Shown here one piece after another: positions 1-5,754 of a stretch of 11,529 nt of DNA. The DNA lies in NCBI GenBank assembly GCA_035642125.1, contig DASQSZ010000430.1:1-11529 (forward strand), written 5' to 3'. A program made the position numbers and the translations under genes. The stretch comes from CALAED01 sp937891035. GTDB lineage: Bacteria > Actinomycetota > Actinomycetes > Streptosporangiales > Streptosporangiaceae. Each line of letters opens with the position of its first letter. Position 1 is the stretch's first letter. Under the pieces are notes generated by a model. The model was not told the origin of the DNA. It ran no database searches and saw only the letters and a list, made by a program, of their open reading frames with translations.

Positions 1-200
1 CCCGCCGTCACGCCCTCCGAGACCGCTGTGTTATCTGTCGGACGGGGATCGAGGGGTGGCCGCCGGAGGCCTCCGATCTACGCTTGCCTTGGGAGGGCGA
101 CGAACGACCGCCTCCACCATGCACGGGTAGCGCCCGACAACACGGAAAGGGGGGAACGGCCGAGAATCGCCGCGACCCGGTGGCTCGCGCCGTGAACCAC
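1..200. other. Non-coding upstream region of the amino acid dehydrogenase gene
   Basis: I see no gene in this stretch. The dehydrogenase frame is open back to an ATG at 84, but the extra residues do not resemble the start of the family. A 12-bp perfect palindrome, CGGAGGCCTCCG, sits at 64-75. A purine-rich run lies near 150-156, too far from either likely start codon to act as its ribosome binding site. No convincing -35/-10 pair was found. In Streptomyces the developmental regulator gene bldC lies next to this dehydrogenase, but it is not in this window. Confidence 0.5.
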
Positions 201-1283
201 ATGACCCACGTCTTTGGGACGCCTCACAAGGGCACCTCATCCCCCGAACAGGTCGTCTTCTGCCAAGACGCGGCCAGCGGCCTGCGTGCGATCATCGCGA
301 TCCACTCCACCGCGCTGGGCCCCTCGCTCGGCGGCACCCGCTTCTATCCCTATCTTGACGAGGGAGAGGCGCTTGCCGACGTGCTCAACTTGGCACGCGC
401 CATGGCGTACAAGAACGCGATCGCGGGCCTCGACCACGGCGGCGGCAAGGCCGTGATCATCGGCGACCCCGCCACGGACAAGTCCGAGGCGCTGCTGCGG
501 GCCTACGGCCGGTTCGTGCAGTCGCTGGGCGGCCGCTACTACACCGCCTGCGACGTCGGCACCTACAGCGAGGACATGGACATGATCGCCCGCGAGTCCG
601 CGTACGTCACCGGGCGGACGACGGCGCACGGCGGCGCCGGGGACTCGTCGGTCCTGACGGCGTACGGCGTGTTCCAGGGCATCAAGGCGGCGGCCGAGCA
701 CATGTGGGGCACCCCGTCGGCGCGCGGCCGGCGGGTCGGTGTAGAGGGCGTCGGCAAGGTGGGCCGCAGGCTCGTGGATCAGCTGCGCGAGGATGGCGCC
801 GACGTCGTCATCTGCGACGTCGATGAGCGCGCCATCGAACGGGTCCGCGCCGTCCATCCCGAGGTCGAGGTCGTGCCCGACAACGCGGCCCTGATCCGCT
901 CCGACATCGACGTCTACGCGCCCTGTGCGCTCGGCGGGTCCCTCGACGACGACACGGTGGAGACGCTGCGCGCGAAGATCGTCTGCGGCGGCGCCAACAA
1001 CCAGCTCGCCCACCCCGGCATCGAAAAGCAGCTCGCCGATCGCGACGTCCTGTACGCGCCGGACTACGTGGTGAACTCCGGCGGTGTCATCCAGGTGGCC
1101 GACGAGATCGGCGGATTCGACTTCGAGCGCGCCAAGTCACGGGCAACGAAGATCTTCGAGACGACCAAGCGCATCTTCGCGCTCGCCGCCGATGAAGGCG
1201 TTCCGCCCGCAGTGGCCGCCGACCGCCTGGCGGAGCGACGTATGTCCGATGTCGGACGGCTTCGCGGCATATGGCTTCCGTAG
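201..1283 (+). CDS. vdh: Val/Leu/Phe-type NAD-dependent amino acid dehydrogenase (valine dehydrogenase-like)
   Basis: The product oxidatively deaminates a branched-chain amino acid, probably valine, to its 2-oxo acid with NAD+. It is cytosolic, and in actinomycetes it feeds branched acyl-CoA precursors. The 360-residue length matches the leucine/valine dehydrogenase family. The N-terminal substrate domain carries the two family lysines, Lys71 in MAYKNA and Lys83 in GGGKAVIIGDP, and CDVG (Asp118). The nucleotide-binding fold follows with GxGxxG at 183-188 and an acidic residue at 206 (ICDVD). The C-terminus has NNQL and ends in the typical RRMSDVGRLRGIWLP. I chose ATG 201 because similarity to the family begins there. 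GTG 192 is an equally possible start, and neither has a good ribosome binding site. Substrate choice between Val, Leu and Ile cannot be read from the sequence. Confidence 0.9.
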   Translation: MTHVFGTPHKGTSSPEQVVFCQDAASGLRAIIAIHSTALGPSLGGTRFYPYLDEGEALADVLNLARAMAYKNAIAGLDHGGGKAVIIGDPATDKSEALLRAYGRFVQSLGGRYYTACDVGTYSEDMDMIARESAYVTGRTTAHGGAGDSSVLTAYGVFQGIKAAAEHMWGTPSARGRRVGVEGVGKVGRRLVDQLREDGADVVICDVDERAIERVRAVHPEVEVVPDNAALIRSDIDVYAPCALGGSLDDDTVETLRAKIVCGGANNQLAHPGIEKQLADRDVLYAPDYVVNSGGVIQVADEIGGFDFERAKSRATKIFETTKRIFALAADEGVPPAVAADRLAERRMSDVGRLRGIWLP

Positions 1284-1318
1284 TCGCCGGCGGAGACATA
1301 GTGATCTGGCTCTCACAT

Positions 1319-1335
1319 AAGGGGCCTCGCTCCTT
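1319..1335 (+). terminator. Possible terminator after the amino acid dehydrogenase gene
   Basis: The arms AAGGGGC and GCTCCTT form a 7-bp stem, including one G-U pair, around a 3-nt loop. The arm ends in TTT. It lies 36 nt after the dehydrogenase stop codon. The stem is short and there is no long T-tract, so the call is modest. Confidence 0.4.
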
Positions 1336-1473
1336 TGCCGCATGGAGAAGTAGCCGCGAATCCCTGGTCAACCGTGCCGCAGGTCAGGTGGTCACAGAGC
1401 ACCCTCTACACTTGGCCTGGAGGTTCCAAGCGCAGTGCCACCGCCTATACGGCGTACCGAGCCGGGCGCAAAA

Positions 1474-1519
1474 CGGGTACGGTTGTATCCGGGGTTGACG
1501 CCAGGACAACAGCGTCAAC
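1474..1519 (+). promoter_or_regulatory. Two adjacent inverted repeats upstream of the DUF3073 gene
   Basis: The first repeat is CGGGTAC (1474-1480) and GTATCCG (1485-1491), seven pairs including one G-U, with a 4-nt loop. Starting 3 nt later is a perfect 8-bp repeat, GTTGACGC (1494-1501) and GCGTCAAC (1512-1519), with a 10-nt spacer. The pair ends 63 nt before the DUF3073 ATG. Its position fits either an operator for a dimeric regulator or a structured 5' leader. I do not recognise it as a known riboswitch. Confidence 0.35.
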
Positions 1520-1582
1520 TGGTTAGGCGTACGCGAGCGTTGATGGGGCCGGAGGGTCCTGACCATCGAGGGGGTCGAGCCA

Positions 1583-1804
1583 ATGGGGCGCGGCCGAGCC
1601 AAGGCCAAGCAGGTGAAGGTTGCCCGCCGTCTGAAGTACAACAGCGGCGGCACGGATCTCGACCGCCTGAAGGAGGAGCTGGGAGTCGCGGAGTCCTCTG
1701 ACAACGACGCCTATGACGACTCCGACTACGACGATCTCGCCGACAAGTACTCCGACTACGCAGACGATTACGGCGAAGGCAAGGACGGCAAGCCGGCCGG
1801 GTAG
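1583..1804 (+). CDS. DUF3073 family protein, conserved in actinobacteria
   Basis: This is a 73-residue protein of unknown function that I recognise as DUF3073 from its opening, MGRGRAKAKQVKVARRLKYN. Its charge is sharply split. Residues 1-20 are basic, with Arg and Lys in alternating positions. Residues 38-68 are strongly acidic and tyrosine-rich, with repeated DDSDYDD and SDYADDY-type segments. No membrane segment or signal peptide is visible. A GAGGGGG ribosome binding site at 1568-1574, 8 nt before the ATG, supports the start. The gene sits between the amino acid dehydrogenase and purM, as I recall it doing in Streptomyces. The basic end could bind nucleic acid, but that is only an inference from charge. 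Confidence 0.88.
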   Translation: MGRGRAKAKQVKVARRLKYNSGGTDLDRLKEELGVAESSDNDAYDDSDYDDLADKYSDYADDYGEGKDGKPAG

Positions 1805-1824
1805 CTTGCTTGAGGCGTTAATGG

Positions 1825-1863
1825 GGGCCGTGGGTCGCGAGCAGAGCTCGCGCCCCACGGCCC
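1825..1863. terminator. Strong bidirectional hairpin between DUF3073 and purM
   Basis: The arms 1825-1842 and 1846-1863 can form an 18-position stem with a single T/C mismatch and a 3-nt loop (AGA). The hairpin begins 20 nt after the DUF3073 stop codon, and purM transcription approaches it from the other side. It has no T-tract, which is common for GC-rich actinobacterial terminators. It most likely ends both transcripts. Confidence 0.75.
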
Positions 1864-1907
1864 TTCGCCGTGTTTGCCCGGGGGGACGACCCTCCGGAAC
1901 CCCCGGT

Positions 1908-1948
1908 GTGGGGGGGCTCCGCCCCCACGCCCCACGCCCCACGCCCCA
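1908..1948. repeat. GC-rich hairpin followed by CCCCACG heptad repeats
   Basis: GTGGGGG (1908-1914) can pair with CCCCCAC (1922-1928). The right arm runs into three tandem CCCCACG heptads (1923-1943) and a partial fourth (CCCCA, 1944-1948). It lies on the purM side of the larger hairpin and may be a second terminator for purF-purM. The slippage-prone runs suggest a variable intergenic repeat. Confidence 0.55.
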
Positions 1949-2079
1949 GCGCCGTCCGGGGTTCGGGCCGGACATCGGTGGGTCCGCGCGAGAACCCACA
2001 CTCTCCGCAGCCGTTCGTCGTGTTCGCCTGGGGATGAACGCCCGGGACTCGCCGATGTGGGAGCTCTGGCCGGCGGGGC

Positions 2080-3111
2080 TCAGCTGTCGGTGATGTGGGT
2101 GGTGCCGGTGCCGGGGACGATCTCGCCGATGATCCAGCTTGGGAGTCCGCGGTCGGTCAGGAGGCGGACCGCGGCGTCGGCGGCGTCCGGCGCCACGATC
2201 GCGGCCATGCCGACCCCCATGTTGAAGGTCTTGTCCATCTCGGCGGGCGGGATGCCGCCGTACGACCGCAGCACCGAGAAGATCGCGGGCGGAGTCCAAG
2301 CGTCGCGGCGCAGCACGGCGTCGACCGTGCGCGGCAGCGCGCGGGCCAGGTTGGCCGCCAGCCCGCCGCCGGTGATGTGCGCGAAGGCCCGGACGGCGCC
2401 CGTGGCCGCGAGCGCGAGGCAGTCTTTGGCGTAGATCCTGGTCGGGGTGAGCAGCTCTTCGCCGAGCGGGCGGGTCAGCTCGGGCGGCGTTGCGCCGAGT
2501 GGCAGATTCGCTTCGCGGAGGACGTGGCGGACCAGCGAAAAGCCGTTGGAGTGCACGCCTGAAGACGCCAGCCCGACCACGGCGTCGCCGGGCCGCACCC
2601 GGTCGGGCCCGAGGACGCGATCGGCCTCCACCACACCGGTCGCCGCCCCCGCGAGGTCGTATTCGTCGGCGGCGACCATGCCGGGGTGCTCGGCGGTCTC
2701 GCCGCCGACGAGCGCGCACCCGGCCTGGCGGCAGCCTTCGGCGATGCCGGCGACGATCGCCGCGATGCGCTCCGGCACGACCTTGCCGCAGGCGATGTAG
2801 TCGGTGAGGAACAGCGGCTCTGCTCCGCACACCACGAGATCGTCGGCGACCATCGCGACCAGGTCGATGCCCACGGTGTCGTGGCGGTCCAGTCGCTGGG
2901 CAAGCAGGACCTTGGTGCCCACGCCGTCGGTCGAGGTGGCCAGCAGCGGGCGCCGGTAGCCTTTCAGGGCCGAGGCGTCGAACAGCCCGGCGAAGCCGCT
3001 CGCCTCGTCGACGACCTCGGGGCGGCGGGCCCGGGCCAGCGACGCCTTGATCAGCTCGACGGCCCTGTCTCCGGCCGCGATGTCGACCCCGGCGGCCTCG
3101 TAAGTGCTCAT
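2080..3111 (-). CDS. purM: Phosphoribosylformylglycinamidine cyclo-ligase (AIR synthase)
   Basis: PurM closes the imidazole ring in step 5 of de novo purine synthesis, turning FGAM and ATP into 5-aminoimidazole ribonucleotide. It is a cytosolic dimer in the ATP-grasp-unrelated PurM/PurL superfamily. The 343-residue length is normal. Visible motifs are the ATP loop STDGVGTK (60-67), DLVVCGAEPLFLTDYIACG (91-109), GGETAEHPGM (136-145) and the ASSGVHSNGFSL segment (182-193). The C-terminal half has ITGGGLAANLARALP and FNMGVGM. The ATG lies 13 nt after the purF stop, preceded by a GGGGGCGG purine-rich stretch, so purF and purM are almost certainly co-transcribed. The transcript runs into the hairpins at 1825-1948. 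Confidence 0.97.
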   Translation of the reverse strand: MSTYEAAGVDIAAGDRAVELIKASLARARRPEVVDEASGFAGLFDASALKGYRRPLLATSTDGVGTKVLLAQRLDRHDTVGIDLVAMVADDLVVCGAEPLFLTDYIACGKVVPERIAAIVAGIAEGCRQAGCALVGGETAEHPGMVAADEYDLAGAATGVVEADRVLGPDRVRPGDAVVGLASSGVHSNGFSLVRHVLREANLPLGATPPELTRPLGEELLTPTRIYAKDCLALAATGAVRAFAHITGGGLAANLARALPRTVDAVLRRDAWTPPAIFSVLRSYGGIPPAEMDKTFNMGVGMAAIVAPDAADAAVRLLTDRGLPSWIIGEIVPGTGTTHITDS

Positions 3112-3124
3112 CGCCGCCCCCGGC

Positions 3125-4594
3125 TCATGGGGTCTTGGCGGCGGCTTCGAGGAGGTACTTGCCGCGCGCCGACTCCTCGACCGGGATCGGGTACTCGCCG
3201 TCGAAGCAGGCCCGGCACAGGCGGTCCTTGTTCTGGCGGGTGGCCGCGATCAGCTCGTCGAGTGAGATGTAGCCGAGCGTGTCCGCGCCCAGCGAGGCGC
3301 GGATCTCTTCCACCGACAGGTTGCCGCCGATCAGCTCGGCCCGGGTGGGGAAGTCGATGCCGTAGAAGCACGGCCAGACCAGCGGCGGGCTCGAGATCCG
3401 TACGTGCACCTCGGCCGCCCCGGCCTCGCGCAGCATGCGGACGATCGCGCGCTGGGTGTTGCCGCGCACGATCGAGTCGTCGACCACGACGAGTCTCTTG
3501 CCCTCGATGTTCTCGCGCAGCGGGTTCAGCTTGAGCCGGATGCCGAGCTGCCTGATGGTCTGCGACGGCTGGATGAACGTGCGGCCGACGTAGGAGTTTT
3601 TGACCAGTCCCTGGCCGTAGGGGATCCCGGACGCCTCCGCGTAGCCGATCGCCGCCGGCGTGCCGGACTCGGGCGTCGGGATGACCACGTCGGCTTCCAC
3701 CGGGTGCTCCCTGGCCAGCCGGCGGCCCACCTCGGCCCTCGTCGCCTGGACGCTGCGGCCGGAGATCGTGGTGTCGGGCCGGGCGAGATAGACGTACTCG
3801 AACAGGCAGCCCTTCGGGCGCGCCGGGGCGAAGCGCCGCGATCGCACCCCGTCGGCGTCGATCGCGACCAGTTCGCCGGGCTCGATCTCCCGAACGAAGG
3901 TGGCCCCGACGATGTCGAGCGCGGCCGTCTCGGATGCGACCACCCAGCCGCTCTCCAGCCGGCCGAGCACCAGCGGGCGCACCCCCTCGGGATCACGGGC
4001 GGCGTACAGCGTCCGCTCGGTCATGAAGACCAGCGAGTACGCGCCGCGCACGTCCGGCAGGACCTCGGCCGCGGTCACCTCGAGCTCGTGACCGGCGCCG
4101 CCTGAGCCGTTCGCCAGCAGCGCGGTCAGCACTTCGGTGTCGCTGCTGCCGCTGAGCCGCCCGGGCGCCAGCCGCTTGGCCAGCTCGGGGGTGTTGATGA
4201 GGTTGCCGTTGTGCCCGAGGGCCAGGCCGCCGTGCTCGGTGGACTGGAACGTCGGCTGGGCGTTCTCCCACGTGGGGGAGCCGGTCGTCGAGTAACGGCA
4301 GTGCCCGATCGCGATGTGCCCGCGCAGCGTGTTGAGCACCGACTCGTTGAAGACTTGGGCCACCAGGCCCATGTCCTTGAAGACCACGATCCGCGTGCCG
4401 TCGCTGACCGCGATGCCCGCGGACTCCTGGCCACGATGCTGCAGCGCGTACAGCCCGTAGTAGGCGAGCTTGCTCACCTCCATCGTCGCCGCCGCGCTGG
4501 GGGGCACCCATACGCCGAAGACGCCGCAGGCGTCCCGGGGAGCCCGTTCGACGTCGAGGTCGTTGCTCAGCCGTCCATCACCACCGTGGGCCAC
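3125..4594 (-). CDS. purF: Amidophosphoribosyltransferase, Fe-S type
   Basis: PurF catalyses the first committed step of purine synthesis, moving glutamine amide nitrogen onto PRPP to give phosphoribosylamine. It is an Ntn-type glutaminase fused to a phosphoribosyltransferase domain. With the GTG start at 4594 the protein has 489 residues. Cys23 in DACGVFGVW becomes the N-terminal nucleophile after removal of a 22-residue propeptide. YSTTGSPTWENAQP and GHNGNLIN mark the glutaminase site. The PRPP loop VVVDDSIVRGNT is at 369-380. Four cysteines (263, 409, 460, 463) occupy the [4Fe-4S] positions of the B. subtilis-type enzyme. The frame is open to an ATG at 4681, but those residues do not look like the family. 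Purine end products normally inhibit this enzyme; no riboswitch is visible upstream. Confidence 0.96.
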   Translation of the reverse strand: MAHGGDGRLSNDLDVERAPRDACGVFGVWVPPSAAATMEVSKLAYYGLYALQHRGQESAGIAVSDGTRIVVFKDMGLVAQVFNESVLNTLRGHIAIGHCRYSTTGSPTWENAQPTFQSTEHGGLALGHNGNLINTPELAKRLAPGRLSGSSDTEVLTALLANGSGGAGHELEVTAAEVLPDVRGAYSLVFMTERTLYAARDPEGVRPLVLGRLESGWVVASETAALDIVGATFVREIEPGELVAIDADGVRSRRFAPARPKGCLFEYVYLARPDTTISGRSVQATRAEVGRRLAREHPVEADVVIPTPESGTPAAIGYAEASGIPYGQGLVKNSYVGRTFIQPSQTIRQLGIRLKLNPLRENIEGKRLVVVDDSIVRGNTQRAIVRMLREAGAAEVHVRISSPPLVWPCFYGIDFPTRAELIGGNLSVEEIRASLGADTLGYISLDELIAATRQNKDRLCRACFDGEYPIPVEESARGKYLLEAAAKTP

Positions 4595-4601
4595 GTGGCT
4601 C

Positions 4602-4629
4602 AGTCTAGGCGCCGCTTGACGATGGTCGA
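4602..4629 (-). promoter_or_regulatory. Probable purF promoter giving a leaderless mRNA
   Basis: Reading the - strand, TCGACC (4624-4629) serves as a -35 candidate with four of six consensus bases. After a 16-nt spacer comes TAGACT (4602-4607), which fits the TANNNT pattern. The GTG start of purF follows 7 nt later, with no Shine-Dalgarno sequence before it. This spacing places transcription start at or next to the GTG, as in leaderless actinobacterial mRNAs. Confidence 0.5.
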
Positions 4630-4725
4630 GCGAAGGCCTTAACCGACTTTTGCCTGGCCGGGCGACGCTCCTGAGTGGCACGCGGGAACTCTTGAGGCAA
4701 CACTCGGCGGGCTAAGGAGGTACGG

Positions 4726-5097
4726 ATGACGTTGCGCGCCTACCGGCCGTACCTCACGGCGCCGCCGCCGCGACGCGGTCTGGGCGTCACCGCGCTGGTG
4801 ATCGGCATCCTGGCCGTCCCGACGCTCGCGTTGTGCGGGATGGGCCTCGTGGTCGCGCTCGCCGGCCTGGTGGTCGGCGGCATCGCCGTCGCCCGCCGGA
4901 ACGGCCGGAAGTACGCGATCAGCGGCATCATCATTTCGGCGTTGACGCTGATCCTCGGCGGGGTGGGGGCGTCATGGTTCCTCGCCCAGGCTCGCGAATG
5001 CGCCGATACGGCGAAATATCCGAACGCCGACGCCAGGGAACGGTGCGTTGAGGACAGGTTCCCGTTCATCAGCACGACCCGGACCGCGGCGCCCTGA
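4726..5097 (+). CDS. Small membrane protein with a DUF4190-type domain
   Basis: This is a 123-residue protein of unknown function. A short Pro- and Arg-rich cytoplasmic start (1-19) leads into a hydrophobic hairpin, about 21-55 and rich in Gly, Ala and Val. A basic turn follows (ARRNGRKYAISG), then a further membrane segment at about 65-86. This layout, with GIxxxxxxRRNGRKYAISGI in the middle, is typical of DUF4190 proteins. The 35-residue tail after the last helix has two cysteines (91 and 107) that could pair if it lies outside the cell. A near-perfect AAGGAGGT (4714-4721), 4 nt before the ATG, fixes the start and predicts strong translation. It is divergent from purF, and its stop lies only 4 nt from the stop of the opposing SCP_3 gene. 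Confidence 0.85.
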   Translation: MTLRAYRPYLTAPPPRRGLGVTALVIGILAVPTLALCGMGLVVALAGLVVGGIAVARRNGRKYAISGIIISALTLILGGVGASWFLAQARECADTAKYPNADARERCVEDRFPFISTTRTAAP

Positions 5098-5101
5098 CGC
5101 T

Positions 5102-5536
5102 TTACGCGAGGGGAAGCAGGCCGGACAGGTCCGCCCTGGCGCCGCTGGCCCGCACCCGCCCGTCGGCCACGGCGGCCGCCCAGGTGAGGCGGCCCGTGGC
5201 CAGCCGGATCCAGGTCGCCGCGTCCATCTCGATCAGGTTGGGCGGGGTCCCCCGAGTGTGCCGCGGGCCGTCGACGCACTGCACGGCCGCGTACGGCGGA
5301 ATGCGCACCTCGACGGACTTGCCCGGCGCGCGGTCCGCCAGCCGGTCGAGCAGGAAGCGCACGGCGCCGCGGACCACCGGACGGGCCGGCTCGGCGCCCA
5401 CGTCATAGGCGGCCAGCACCGCGTCCAGGCAGCCGCGCCGCAGGCCGTCGGCCGTGTCGGGACCGGTGTAGGGGCCGCGGCCGACAGCGGTCAGTTGCGC
5501 GTCGAGCATGGCTCGGGTCAGCTGCGTGCGGGACAT
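5102..5536 (-). CDS. Bacterial sterol carrier family protein (SCP_3 domain)
   Basis: This is a 144-residue soluble protein. Residues about 50-142 match what I know of the bacterial SCP ortholog family (SCP_3): RPVVRGAVRFLLDRLADRAPGKSVEVRIPPY, AVQCVDGPRHTRGTPPN and the closing WIRLATGRLTWAAAVADGRVRASG. SCP folds bind lipids or act as accessory domains, but the ligand here is unknown. The first 45 residues form a probable helical region without a recognised domain. I chose ATG 5536 rather than the frame-open ATG at 5593. Family-like sequence begins at MSRTQL, and a TAGCGT hexamer (5544-5549) sits 7 nt before it, suggesting a leaderless start. In related actinomycetes a gene of this family lies beside purF. 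Confidence 0.85.
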   Translation of the reverse strand: MSRTQLTRAMLDAQLTAVGRGPYTGPDTADGLRRGCLDAVLAAYDVGAEPARPVVRGAVRFLLDRLADRAPGKSVEVRIPPYAAVQCVDGPRHTRGTPPNLIEMDAATWIRLATGRLTWAAAVADGRVRASGARADLSGLLPLA

Positions 5537-5543
5537 CGCCTTG

Positions 5544-5549
5544 ACGCTA
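5544..5549 (-). promoter_or_regulatory. Candidate -10 element of the SCP_3 gene (leaderless start)
   Basis: TAGCGT on the - strand fits TANNNT and lies exactly 7 nt before the ATG at 5536, the same geometry as at purF. No acceptable -35 hexamer is present 16-18 nt further upstream. No Shine-Dalgarno sequence precedes the ATG. Confidence 0.35.
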
Positions 5550-5742
5550 CATCGCAGGCCGGGCGGGCGGCGGCCAAGAAACGCGCCGACCATGATCCCC
5601 CCATCCCCCGGTCATGATCGTCAACACTCGGGCCGGCGTGCCCACCGAGCACATGATTCGTGGTAGACGAGGATGACCGCTCGGCCCTCGAGCGCTCCGG
5701 GTCACTTACGTCCCGGCCATTCCATCCGTACTTGCGACGTGT

Positions 5743-5749
5743 GAGGAGG
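5743..5749 (+). promoter_or_regulatory. Ribosome binding site deciding the protease GTG start
   Basis: GAGGAGG lies 5 nt before GTG 5755. A second GTG at 5753 overlaps it but is in another frame. The site selects 5755, giving the basic MRTSTRR start of a signal peptide. Confidence 0.8.
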
Positions 5750-5754
5750 CGCGT

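Noticed and set aside
84..200. N-terminal extension of the amino acid dehydrogenase from ATG 84
   Set aside because: The added 39 residues are Arg/Pro-rich and unlike the family, whose similarity begins at about 201.
1271..1498. 75-codon open frame in the gap after the amino acid dehydrogenase
   Set aside because: No ribosome binding site, no family resemblance, and it runs over hairpin structures.
1908..1948. CRISPR array
   Set aside because: Heptad tandem repeats have no spacers and no cas genes are nearby.
1523..2830. 435-codon open frame on the - strand spanning DUF3073 and purM
   Set aside because: It crosses strong hairpins, overlaps two confident genes in other frames and is Arg-rich low-complexity sequence.
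4595..4681. Longer purF beginning at ATG 4681
   Set aside because: The extra residues do not match the PurF propeptide, and a promoter-like hexamer lies inside this stretch.
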